Source: Bacillus sp. EB600 (GTDB lineage: Bacteria; Bacillota; Bacilli; Bacillales; Cytobacillaceae). Taken from it: a DNA stretch of 43,777 nucleotides. Within the stretch, counting starts at the first letter, position 1. Each line of letters begins with the position of its first letter. Made by a program: the position numbers and the translations under genes. The stretch spans positions 1 to 43,777 of the forward strand of contig NZ_JAEVLT010000037.1 in NCBI RefSeq assembly GCF_024494385.1. The letters are read 5' to 3'. Under the pieces are notes generated by a model. It made no database searches, had not been told where the DNA came from, and was given only the letters and a program-made list of their open reading frames with translations. Positions 16,573 to 24,137 of the stretch are shown in pieces.

Positions 16573-17120
16573 TTTCAGTAATCGCTCCATTCTGTTTTCA
16601 ACCGTTTTAATAAAGATGGGGTAACCCGGATGTCTCTCTGTTTTGGCAAACACAAAATTTTGATCTACGTAAGCATCGCCTAATCGTTTTTAACCTTTTC
16701 CTGAGAGGCTTTCGGGTCTTTAAGCGCATGAATGACATCTTCTTCAACGACAATCATCCGTGCCGATCCCTCCGTTTTAGGTGTGCCTAACGAATACTGA
16801 ACGGTGTCATTTTTTTGATTGTAGTATGTTTTGATGATGCGAATGGTATGCTTATCAAAATCTATATCGTCCCACTGAAGTAAGACCAGTTCTCCTACAC
16901 GCTGGCCTGAATAAGAAAGAGTGAGGAAAACAGGGAAATCCAACTCTAAACCATGTTAAGCGGCTGATTCTAAAAATAAAGCGAACTCTTCTTTTTCCAT
17001 ATACTTTGGGATATCCTATTCTTTTAACTGTTCAAGGGTTTTCCTTTTCTTTTGTAAAACAACAAACTGAGTGGGGTCGTTTTTTATTAATTCTTTTTGA
17101 ATGACTTTTTTGAAAATCAT
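16573..17120 (-). pseudogene. Tyrosine recombinase/integrase, disrupted
   Basis: Leftward from ATG 17120 the reading is KKVIQKELIKNDPTQFVVLQ, a stop at about 17018, DIPKYMEKEEFALFLESAA, a second stop, then LELDFPVFLTLSYSGQRVGE and LVLLQWDDIDFDKHTIRI. This includes the catalytic Arg in GQRVGE. After a frameshift near 16680 it goes on as NFVFAKTERHPGYP and KTVENRMERLL. The last catalytic His/Arg/Tyr box is missing at the groEL-fragment junction, so the protein is dead. It lies next to arm-type repeats and core copy 4, as an integrase gene does beside its own attP. Confidence 0.85.
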
Positions 17121-17271
17121 TCGCCCGGTGGTGTGAGAGGTAGGGGGTTAGTCACCCCCTCCTACTCGATTTCAATTACGGATAGATGTTGGGCATCATT
17201 TATTCCTAAGAGATTTTATAAACAAAATGTTAACATTTTGCTAACGCAATGAAGTAAAAACCGTAAATTTT
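17121..17271. other. Spacer between integrase relic and arm repeats
   Basis: Contains a GTTAACATTTTGCTAAC inverted repeat (about 17229-17245) and no gene. It is plausibly part of the attP region of the lost element. Confidence 0.35.
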
Positions 17272-17348
17272 CGTTAAAGATGTTACGGCTAAAAAAATGA
17301 AAAACGTTGATATATCGCGATTTTAATACATAACGTTAAAGATGTTAC
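17272..17348. repeat. Integrase arm-type repeats beside core copy 4
   Basis: CGTTAAAGATGTTAC occurs exactly twice, at 17272-17286 and 17334-17348. It matches the pair left of core copy 2 (4567-4580, 4638-4652) in sequence, orientation and distance to the core. The role as integrase arm sites is inferred. Confidence 0.65.
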
Positions 17349-17361
17349 ACCTTTTCACCTT

Positions 17362-17379
17362 GTGGGCGGCATGATGAAA
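17362..17379 (+). repeat. groEL 3'-end-like attachment core, copy 4
   Basis: GTGGGCGGCATGATGAAA shares GGGCGGCATGATG with copies 1 and 2 but has lost the stop codon, so the sequence to its right comes from another partner. A small hairpin, GAAAGGCT / AGCCTTTC (17376-17396), follows. Confidence 0.65.
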
Positions 17380-17468
17380 GGCTCAAAAAGCCTTTCATTT
17401 GAGAAATAGTTAATGCTATTTTTCGCCCATTTTGAGAAGTAGTCATGTAAATAATTTATATTAAAAGC

Positions 17469-17507
17469 AAAAACCACTTCCTATAAAAATTTAGGGAGTG
17501 GTTTTTT
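17469..17507 (+). terminator. Hairpin that contains the integrase ribosome site
   Basis: AAAACCACTTCC pairs with GGGAGTGGTTTT and is followed by T's, a terminator shape. The right arm, AGGGAGTGG, is also the only ribosome site for the integrase frame that starts at GTG 17508. It could stop transcription or hide the ribosome site. Confidence 0.5.
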
Positions 17508-17759
17508 GTGTTGTTAAAATTCGCGTATCAAGACTTTTTAGATGACAGACGTTTCAAGAACACAACTAAAACGAATATCAAAAATTATGAAATGCTTTTA
17601 GGAAAATTTGTGGATTATTGCATTGAGAATCAAGTGGAAAATGCTGAAGACATTACCTACAGTCATGTTCGGCAATATCCTTTATATTGCCAAGAAAAAG
17701 GAGATAAAGCAGAAACTATCAATACTAAACTGTTAAGGATACGAGCATTTAGTGGGTGA
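17508..17759 (+). pseudogene. Integrase N-terminal fragment
   Basis: Eighty-three codons of a tyrosine-recombinase core-binding (SAM-like) domain: FAYQDFLDDRRFKNTTKTNI, YEMLLGKFVDYC, DITYSHVRQY and INTKLLRIRAF. The catalytic domain is absent; a stop follows at 17757 and unrelated sequence begins. Related full-length integrases are about 300 residues or more. It differs from the leftward integrase relic next door, so at least two elements have used this locus. Confidence 0.8.
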
Positions 17760-17772
17760 TCTTCTCGTCAAA

Positions 17773-17807
17773 CACCAATCTACCAAAGAGTTGGTGCATT
17801 TTTTTAT
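17773..17807 (+). terminator. Terminator after integrase fragment
   Basis: CACCAA and TTGGTG bracket a 12-base loop and are followed by CATTTTTTTAT. Confidence 0.65.
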
Positions 17808-18071
17808 ATTTTCAAAGAAAGTTGCTTTCGAAATTCAGGATTATGTTTTTCGTCTAATATCTTTTTTATTTTGTTTTGTGTTATTGGTTTGTATTTAACG
17901 CTTAAAGTGCTGCGCGGCATCGGAAGGATTTTGGTTACATATGATTATATTCCGAGCACTGTTAAATGGATACTTTTGTCAATCTTTTTGTATTAGATGT
18001 ATAGAAAATAAAGAAATAAAAAGCACTTTTTGCTGTATTTTTTAATTGTAAAAAAATTTAAACTTTATACA
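17808..18071. other. Leader region of the dioxygenase cluster
   Basis: AT-rich DNA without a rightward gene. On the minus strand, 17804-17943 is open for about 46 codons (VTKILPMPRS then KKILDEKHNPEFRKQ) without a start, possibly the shred of a transposase. A TTTATAC box at 18064 may be the -10 of the dioxygenase promoter. Confidence 0.3.
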
Positions 18072-18085
18072 AGAAAGCGATTTCA
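18072..18085 (+). promoter_or_regulatory. CcpA cre-like site before dioxygenase genes
   Basis: AGAAAGCGATTTCA matches the cre consensus except at the first base. It lies just downstream of a possible -10 (TTTATAC) and 52 bases before the alpha-subunit start, a repressing position. Confidence 0.5.
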
Positions 18086-18136
18086 ATTAGTAATTTCAAA
18101 ATTCTTAATTTTAAGTAGAAAGGAATGTTCTAATAT

Positions 18137-19462
18137 ATGAGCCTTAATTCAGAAAAGTGGACACCCGAAGCAATCCGTGCCCTTATCGATGAGGAGAAGG
18201 GAATGTTAGATCCACGCATTTATACGGATCAGGAACTCTATGAGTTGGAATCGGAGAGGGTTTTTGGCCGTTCATGGCTGCTTCTTGGCCATGAGAGCCA
18301 CGTTCCCAAACCGGGAGATTACTTGACCACCTATATGGGAGAAGATCCTGTGGTGATGGTGCGGCAGAGAGACAAAAGCATCAAGGTGTTCCATAACCAA
18401 TGCCGGCATCGTGGGATGAAGATTTGCCGGGCGGATTGCGGGAATGCCAAGGCGTTCACGTGCACCTACCATGGCTGGGCGTATAACACAGCCGGCAATC
18501 TGGTCAATGTGCCGTTTGAAGAAGAAGCATTCTCCGGATTCAAGAAAGAAGAGTGGGGGCCGATGCAGGCTCGAGTGGAGATATACAAAGGGTTAGTATT
18601 TGCCAACTGGGATCCGGAAGCGCCGGATTTGCTGACTTATTTAAGTGATGCAACCCCTTACATGGACACCATGTTGGATCGTTCCGAGGCAGGGACAGAA
18701 GCCATCGGGGTCATGCAAAAGTGGGTGATTCCATGTAACTGGAAGTTTGCTGCGGAGCAATTTGCCAGTGATATGTACCATGCCCTGTCATCTCATATGG
18801 CTGCTGTAGTTGCAGGGATGCCACCCGAGCAAGACATATCCAATTTTGAGCCTCATATGAAAGGACATCAGTTCCGAGCTAAATGGGGCGGTCATGGATG
18901 CGGCTTTTATATTGATACAGCAAGAGGTTCGGTACGTGTAGGACCCATAGTCGACAAATATTATAGCGAGGGCCCGGCTTTTGAAAAGGCGAAAGAACGT
19001 CTGGCTCCTCTTCTGCCATACCAGAGAATGGCGACAAGCCACATGACTATTTTTCCAAACTGCTCATTCTTGCCGTATGGTATGAACACAGTAAGGACCT
19101 GGCATCCGAAGGGACCCGATCAAATTGAGGTGTGGGCCTTCGTCGTCGTTGATAAGGATGCGCCGCAGGAAATCAAGGATGAACTGGCTCGTCAAAATGT
19201 CCGTACGTTCAGTGCCGGTGGAGTGTTCGAGCAGGATGACGGGGAAAACTGGGTTGAAATTCAGAGCGCTCTTCGTGGGTACAAGTCCAAAACTGCACCG
19301 CTGGCTATGCAAATGGGGCTGAATGTTCAGGGAAAAAACAATCCGGAATTTCCGGGTAAAACCTCCTATGTATTTTCTGAAGAAGCAGCTAGAGGGTTTT
19401 ATTCCCATTGGGCCCGCATGATGTCGGAACCGAGTTGGGATACATTGAGGCCCCAATCTTAA
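18137..19462 (+). CDS. Rieske ring-hydroxylating dioxygenase, alpha subunit
   Basis: The 441-residue protein is a large subunit of an aromatic-ring dioxygenase. The Rieske cluster ligands are Cys89, His91, Cys109 and His112 (CRHRG ... CTYHGW). The mononuclear iron site is built from His215 and His220 (SDMYHALSSH, with bridging Asp212) and an Asp at 367/368 (GVFEQDDGENW). From memory the whole chain reads like biphenyl/toluene-type subunits (BphA1/TodC1): LDPRIYTDQELYELE, GRSWLLLGHESHVP and MSEPSWDTL at the end are near-identical phrases. It adds O2 to an arene to give a cis-dihydrodiol, with electrons from the ferredoxin encoded at 20130. The ribosome site is AGAAAGGAATG. Base use looks richer in G+C than the flanks, suggesting recent transfer. 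Confidence 0.92.
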   Translation: MSLNSEKWTPEAIRALIDEEKGMLDPRIYTDQELYELESERVFGRSWLLLGHESHVPKPGDYLTTYMGEDPVVMVRQRDKSIKVFHNQCRHRGMKICRADCGNAKAFTCTYHGWAYNTAGNLVNVPFEEEAFSGFKKEEWGPMQARVEIYKGLVFANWDPEAPDLLTYLSDATPYMDTMLDRSEAGTEAIGVMQKWVIPCNWKFAAEQFASDMYHALSSHMAAVVAGMPPEQDISNFEPHMKGHQFRAKWGGHGCGFYIDTARGSVRVGPIVDKYYSEGPAFEKAKERLAPLLPYQRMATSHMTIFPNCSFLPYGMNTVRTWHPKGPDQIEVWAFVVVDKDAPQEIKDELARQNVRTFSAGGVFEQDDGENWVEIQSALRGYKSKTAPLAMQMGLNVQGKNNPEFPGKTSYVFSEEAARGFYSHWARMMSEPSWDTLRPQS

Positions 19463-19539
19463 TTTGGGGTCGTTGCCTAAATATATGGGGAATTTGGATG
19501 TCATACGATTTAGGATTAAAACAAGGGGAGATAAAGGGC

Positions 19540-20100
19540 ATGGAAATAATGGAGTTAGTCAAACCGTTTAAATGGGCGGAAAGTAGAGCAAGTTTGGAAC
19601 TGCAACATGAAATTGAGCAGTTTTACTACAAGGAAGCGCAGCTGTTAGACCACTCGGAGTTTGAAGCGTGGTTCGAGCTGATGGACAAGGATATTCATTA
19701 TTGGATGCCGATTCGCATGAACCGAGTAGGTAGAGAAATGTCGCAGGAGTATGCGCCTCTAGGAAAAGGTGGGCACTATGACGATACCTATGAAACGATG
19801 CGCGGACGTATTCGAGCTAGAGTATCGGGGGTGAACTGGGCGGAGAATCCGGTGTCGCGTACACGGCACATCATTTCCAACGTCATTATTCGGGAAATGG
19901 AGGAACCGAACACGTATGAGGTGGCATCGTCATTTATCGTGTATCGCAACCGTTCGGAACATCAGGCAGATATTTTTCCGGGCGAGCGTCGGGATGTACT
20001 GCGGCGTTCGGAGGGAGGATTGGGCTTTAAAATTGCCCGCCGAACCATTTTGATTGATCAAAGTACGCTATTGTCAAATAACTTGTCTGTCTTTTTTTAA
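19540..20100 (+). CDS. Ring-hydroxylating dioxygenase, beta subunit
   Basis: A 186-residue small subunit with the expected cone-shaped alpha+beta fold signature: EIEQFYYKEAQLLDH, AWFELMDKDIHYWMP, NWAENPVSRTRHI, FPGERRDVLRR, and ending in STLLSNNLSVFF, as biphenyl-type beta subunits do. It has no cofactor and completes the alpha3-beta3 hexamer. I start it at ATG 19540, preceded by AAGGGGAG. The open frame runs farther upstream into the alpha gene but without homology. It lies 77 bases after alpha and 29 bases before the ferredoxin, all one operon. Confidence 0.92.
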   Translation: MEIMELVKPFKWAESRASLELQHEIEQFYYKEAQLLDHSEFEAWFELMDKDIHYWMPIRMNRVGREMSQEYAPLGKGGHYDDTYETMRGRIRARVSGVNWAENPVSRTRHIISNVIIREMEEPNTYEVASSFIVYRNRSEHQADIFPGERRDVLRRSEGGLGFKIARRTILIDQSTLLSNNLSVFF

Positions 20101-20129
20101 ACATTACTACAGTTGAAAGGAGATGCGTT

Positions 20130-20465
20130 ATGAAATTTACAAAGGTTTGCACGTTGTCTGATCTACCGGATGATGAGGGGTTAAAGGTAGTGGAAGGAAA
20201 CACGGCAGTAGCGGTGTTCAAAGTCAATGGCGAAGTATTTGCAACACAAGACCGCTGTTCTCATGCCAAATGGTCGCTGTCTGAAGGCGGTTATCTGGAG
20301 GGAGATGTCATCGTGTGCTCATTGCATATGGGAAAGTTTTGTGCCCGCACGGGAGAGGTAAAGATGGCCCCTCCTTGGAAATCTCTGGAAAAGTATCCAG
20401 TACGGGTTGATGGAGACGATGTATATGTGGCTTTTGAAGACGGGTACTTTGAAAAAAAAGAGTAA
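20130..20465 (+). CDS. Rieske-type ferredoxin of the dioxygenase
   Basis: The 111-residue protein has a Rieske 2Fe-2S site with Cys43, His45, Cys63 and His66 (DRCSHAKWSL ... CSLHMGKF), and the length and MKFTKVC start of BphA3-type ferredoxins. It carries electrons from an NADH-dependent reductase to the alpha-subunit Rieske centre. No reductase (BphA4 type) is encoded in this window, so it must be supplied from elsewhere or has been lost. The ribosome site is GAAAGGAG. It follows the beta gene closely. Confidence 0.93.
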   Translation: MKFTKVCTLSDLPDDEGLKVVEGNTAVAVFKVNGEVFATQDRCSHAKWSLSEGGYLEGDVIVCSLHMGKFCARTGEVKMAPPWKSLEKYPVRVDGDDVYVAFEDGYFEKKE

Positions 20466-20519
20466 TCAATCCATGATCATGCTACATGTGACTATTTTTA
20501 CAAGTGGGGAGCTGCAATT

Positions 20520-21386
20520 ATGAAATTGACCAATGAAGTGGTCTTGATTACAGGCGGTGCATCCGGCGTCGGCCGTGCCATTGTGGAACGATTTGTGGCT
20601 GAAGGTGCCAAAGTTGCAGTGTTTGACAAGTCGGCAGATCGTCTTAATCAGCTTGAAAAGGAGTATGGTGAAAACGTCATTGGAATAGTTGGAGACGTAC
20701 GCCGATTCAGTGACCTCAAGTCAGCGGTAAGCCGGTGTACTGAACATTTCGGGAAAATTGATACGTTAGTTGCAAATGTCGGTATTTGGGATTACAACAT
20801 GTCGCTGGTGGATCTTCCGGAAGACAAGATTGATCAAGCATTTGATGAATTGTTCCATATCAATGTCAAGGGTTACTTACTTGCGGCCAAGGCGTGTCTG
20901 CCGCATTTGGCGGCAACTCGGGGGAATATGATCTTTACAGTTTCCAATGCAGGCTTTTACACAAACGGAGGCGGACCACTTTACACATCCACCAAACATG
21001 CCGTTGTTGGCTTGGTTCGCCAGTTGGCATTTGAATTAGCACCATATATCCGAGTGAACGGCATTGCCATTGGCGGTGCAATGACGGATTTAAGGGGACC
21101 TGCCTCACTGGAAATGGACAATAGGTCCATAACGAGCATGTATAAAGAATGGTACAAAGACGTTGACTTGGAACAGGGTAATGAGAATGTAGAGTCCGCC
21201 GCTCCAATCGGGCGTATATTGTACGGAGAAGATTATGCTGGGGCTTACGTATTCTTTGCTTCAAGAAATGACAATATTCCGGCTACAGGAGAAGTATTGA
21301 ATTTCGATGGAGGCTGGGGCATTCGAGGTCTTCGCCAAAAAACGGGAAGTCAGGGATTGCTGGAGAAATTAAGGATTAGAGATTGA
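20520..21386 (+). CDS. cis-Dihydrodiol dehydrogenase (SDR)
   Basis: A 288-residue short-chain dehydrogenase. It has the NAD motif TGGASGVG at 11-18, acidic Asp36 selecting NAD, catalytic Ser142, Tyr155 and Lys159 (YTSTK), and an NVG in place of NAG. Phrases such as NVGIWDYNMSLVDLPEDKID, GFYTNGGGPLYTSTKHAVVG and VNGIAIGGAMTDLRGP match, from memory, biphenyl-2,3-dihydrodiol dehydrogenases (BphB). It re-aromatises the cis-diol made by the dioxygenase to a catechol. The ribosome site is GTGGGGAG. It is about 10-20 residues longer than BphB at the C-terminus. Confidence 0.9.
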   Translation: MKLTNEVVLITGGASGVGRAIVERFVAEGAKVAVFDKSADRLNQLEKEYGENVIGIVGDVRRFSDLKSAVSRCTEHFGKIDTLVANVGIWDYNMSLVDLPEDKIDQAFDELFHINVKGYLLAAKACLPHLAATRGNMIFTVSNAGFYTNGGGPLYTSTKHAVVGLVRQLAFELAPYIRVNGIAIGGAMTDLRGPASLEMDNRSITSMYKEWYKDVDLEQGNENVESAAPIGRILYGEDYAGAYVFFASRNDNIPATGEVLNFDGGWGIRGLRQKTGSQGLLEKLRIRD

Positions 21387-21550
21387 GAAAGTACTATTAA
21401 TTCGATTTAAGCGATCAGAGCGATTTAGGTGAAGGAAGAGATAGCATGGCAATTTGGAAGGAATCGACAAGCCCATTCAGGAGAAGTAGAATAATTTTAA
21501 AATGCAAGTTTTTCAAGTGAGCTAATTGAGCTTGTAACTTTCTTAAGTGG

Positions 21551-22966
21551 GTGAATATATTGCAAAATAAGGTCGATTATCCTAAAGCATTGGAAATGCT
21601 TGTTCAAATGTCGGAGCATTTTGGAGATTATACCTTCACAGAGAAGGAGTTCGAATCAGACCTGCCGCAAATGCTTTTGAGCTGCCTTGATATAGTTTTA
21701 ACGGAAAAAAATAACTTGCAGGCTGCCTTGGATTTCAATAATCAAGCCATTGTGCAGTTTCTAAATGGCATTGGAGAAACACGATTGGCCGACGTATGCT
21801 ATCAGCTTACAAACATCCCCATTATTCTTGAAGATCTGGGATTTAACTATCTTTATTCAATAGGCTTAGATCCGGAACTGGCTAGACAATATAGCAGGAA
21901 CTTAAAGAAAATCGTTAAAAATAATCACGATGGAGACAACATTAATCTGGCTGAACTTATTGAGAAGCAGCAAATTGTCGAACTGGTCCAATCTGATGAA
22001 CATAAGAGATTAATTGCTCCGATGATATCCAGAGGCAAGATTGTAGGTTACTGCTCCTTTATTAACACTTCTTTTAATGAAGTTGATTGGTTGAAAATGA
22101 AGCAATTGTATCTCATCGGATCTGTGAGTAATTATAACAAGGAAACAATCCTGGATACAGAACTGAAGTTAAACATCAAAGGCGGATTGTTAGAGGATAT
22201 GATCCAAAATCGTTTAAACCCTGTAATATTATTCAAAAGGGCTAGATATATTGGAGTGGATTTGGGCCAAGAGTATCAATTTTTAGTTTTGAAAGGGAAT
22301 ACAAATTTTTATCCGAATGGAAAGGACCCAATCGGCGGTATGAATTTGATTGAAGCTTTTTCAAGATATTTTATGGAGCGTAATCTGAATATCTTAATCT
22401 CAGAAGGCTCTCAAAACATAGCTGCGTTACTGCCTGTTGACTTGTTCTTGAAATATGCTATGAGCGTCGATAAATTTATTAGAAAATTACTTGGTTTTCT
22501 AAAAGAAAAATACCCTGATATACCTTTTAAAATTGGGATGAGCTCAAGATCAAAGTCTCTTGAAGATATACCGATTCTGTACAATGAAGCTCTCATTTCA
22601 TTAAACCTGAATCATGAGAAAAAGGAAATTATGTACTTTGATGATTTAGGAGCGGTAGGTATTTTATTTCGCGCAGGAAAAACGGATGATATCCGGCATT
22701 TCTGTAACAAAATGCTTTCGAAATTACTTGAATACGATCGAGGGAAAGAATCAGAGTTAACCAAAACTCTATATTATTACATTAAGAGTGGCCAAAATAT
22801 ATGTAAATCAGCAGAAATAATGAATTTGTCGATTGGTGGATTACGTTATCGCGTGAAAAAAATAGGTGAAATTTTAGATGCTGATATCCATGATCTACAA
22901 ACCAGCTATCAGCTTTTCTTGGCACTGCAAGCGGGTATCATTTTGGGAGACCTGAAAATTGAGTGA
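21551..22966 (+). CDS. PucR/CdaR-type transcriptional regulator
   Basis: The 471-residue protein ends in a PucR-type helix-turn-helix (about residues 405-465: YYIKSGQNICKSAEIMNLS then GGLRYRVKKIGEIL). Before it lies a GGDEF-like CdaR middle region (GVDLGQEYQFLVLKGN, ILYNEALISLNL, ILFRAGKTDDIRHFCNKML). The N-terminal 200 residues are probably the sensor domain and are not recognised. Such regulators activate nearby catabolic operons in response to substrate. It starts at GTG 21551 (or TTG 21560) with poor ribosome sites. It sits between the dihydrodiol dehydrogenase and the hydrolase on the same strand, so it is likely the pathway regulator. Confidence 0.8.
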   Translation: MNILQNKVDYPKALEMLVQMSEHFGDYTFTEKEFESDLPQMLLSCLDIVLTEKNNLQAALDFNNQAIVQFLNGIGETRLADVCYQLTNIPIILEDLGFNYLYSIGLDPELARQYSRNLKKIVKNNHDGDNINLAELIEKQQIVELVQSDEHKRLIAPMISRGKIVGYCSFINTSFNEVDWLKMKQLYLIGSVSNYNKETILDTELKLNIKGGLLEDMIQNRLNPVILFKRARYIGVDLGQEYQFLVLKGNTNFYPNGKDPIGGMNLIEAFSRYFMERNLNILISEGSQNIAALLPVDLFLKYAMSVDKFIRKLLGFLKEKYPDIPFKIGMSSRSKSLEDIPILYNEALISLNLNHEKKEIMYFDDLGAVGILFRAGKTDDIRHFCNKMLSKLLEYDRGKESELTKTLYYYIKSGQNICKSAEIMNLSIGGLRYRVKKIGEILDADIHDLQTSYQLFLALQAGIILGDLKIE

Positions 22967-23008
22967 ATCATTTGATTGTGATAATGCATTTTGAGGAGGA
23001 GAAATTAT

Positions 23009-23875
23009 ATGTCAAACAACAATGTGAGTATTTGGAATGAATTGTCAGGAATAGCTTTTAAACAATACTATGTCAATGCTGACGGTGTAAATACTAGAAT
23101 TATCGAAGCTGGTGAGGGAGAACCATTGATTCTCTTACATGGAGTTGGCGGACACGCTGAAGCATACGCAAGAAATGTCAAGAGCTTGAGCAAGCATTTC
23201 AGAGTTCTTGTCTTAGATATGGTTGGGCATGGATATACGGATAAACCGAATCAACCTTATACGTTAGATGTATACAGTAATCATTTGTTAGCGGTAATTA
23301 AAGCCCTTTCACTTGGCAAAGTTCACCTTTCCGGGGAGTCTTTGGGAGGATGGACGTCTGCATGGTTTGCTGCTCATCATCCAGAATATGTAAGGTCCTT
23401 AGTGTTGAACACGCCAGGTAATATTAAGGGTAAACCAGAAGTGATGAAAAAGCTGAAAGAATCCACGATTCAGGCCGTTTTGGAAGTCAATAAAGAGAAT
23501 GTTCGAAAGAGGCTGGAGTTTTTGTTCTGGGATACGAGTTTTGTGACAGAAGAACTTGTTCAATCACGCTATAACATTTACACACAGACAGAGTTAAAGG
23601 AAGCTATTGAAAATATCATGATATTACAAGAATGGGAAGTGCGAAAAAATTACACCTGGGATTCAGAGTGGACAAGTAAAATTACCGTTCCTACGATTAT
23701 TTTAATGTCGGACCATGATCCTACAGCTACAGTCGAAGATGCGGAATATCTTCAGGAATTGATTCCTCAAAGCCAATTGGTGGTAGTCGAAGGTGCGGGA
23801 CATTGGCCGCAATGGGAGAAACCTGAACAATTTAATCAAATTCAAATTAATTTTGCTAAAGGTGTGCATGTATAA
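23009..23875 (+). CDS. Alpha/beta hydrolase, meta-cleavage product type
   Basis: This 288-residue alpha/beta hydrolase has LLHGVGGHAEAY (oxyanion loop), nucleophile Ser111 in SGESLGGW, an acid in MSDHDP (Asp235 or 237) and His265 in GAGHWPQWE. The size and lid spacing fit enzymes that split the C-C bond of ring-opened meta-cleavage products (MhpC/BphD class). ATG 23009 has a perfect GAGGAGGAG site; an upstream in-frame TTG is inside that site. It follows the PucR gene by 42 bases and would act after the extradiol dioxygenase at 24138. A terminator follows (23922). Confidence 0.85.
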   Translation: MSNNNVSIWNELSGIAFKQYYVNADGVNTRIIEAGEGEPLILLHGVGGHAEAYARNVKSLSKHFRVLVLDMVGHGYTDKPNQPYTLDVYSNHLLAVIKALSLGKVHLSGESLGGWTSAWFAAHHPEYVRSLVLNTPGNIKGKPEVMKKLKESTIQAVLEVNKENVRKRLEFLFWDTSFVTEELVQSRYNIYTQTELKEAIENIMILQEWEVRKNYTWDSEWTSKITVPTIILMSDHDPTATVEDAEYLQELIPQSQLVVVEGAGHWPQWEKPEQFNQIQINFAKGVHV

Positions 23876-23921
23876 TAGCAGTTTTTTTAGGGATTGACTA
23901 CCTAACTATATAACCATTTTT

Positions 23922-23948
23922 AAAGGAGCCTAAAGGCTCCTTTACTTT
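23922..23948 (+). terminator. Terminator after the hydrolase
   Basis: AAAGGAGCC and GGCTCCTTT flank a TAAA loop, and TACTTTAC follows. It separates the hydrolase from the extradiol dioxygenase transcript. Confidence 0.75.
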
Positions 23949-23956
23949 ACTAAAGG

Positions 23957-24124
23957 CATTGTATATTTTGCGTAGTGCTTATCACCTTCGAGATTTTCTA
24001 TGCTTTGAGAAGCGCAGTTATATCAGGACTTGTGATTTATGAAGTTGATTCAAACGAATTTTTGACAAACAGATTAAAACGGGGGAATGGCCCCGCCCGG
24101 ATCGTAAAAAAATATTCAGATTAG
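23957..24124 (+). pseudogene. 3' end of a lost gene before the extradiol dioxygenase
   Basis: A frame without a start codon stays open for about 55 codons and ends at TAG 24122-24124, overlapping the ribosome site of the next gene. Its last part reads ISGLVIYEVDSNEFL and RLKRGNGPARIVKKYSD. Abutting the next ribosome site is what a true operon partner does, so this is probably the tail of a truncated pathway gene. I do not recognise the family. Confidence 0.3.
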
Positions 24125-24137
24125 AGGAGTGGAAGAA

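Noticed and set aside
17804..17943. Minus-strand open frame (VTKILPMPRS, KKILDEKHNPEFRKQ) as an IS transposase
   Set aside because: Only about 46 codons without a start and with no DDE residue visible; too little to name an insertion sequence.
21446..21520. Small frame MAIWKESTSPFRRS behind GGAAGAG
   Set aside because: Good ribosome site, but 25 codons with no recognisable continuation; it might be the start of a lost gene but cannot be supported.
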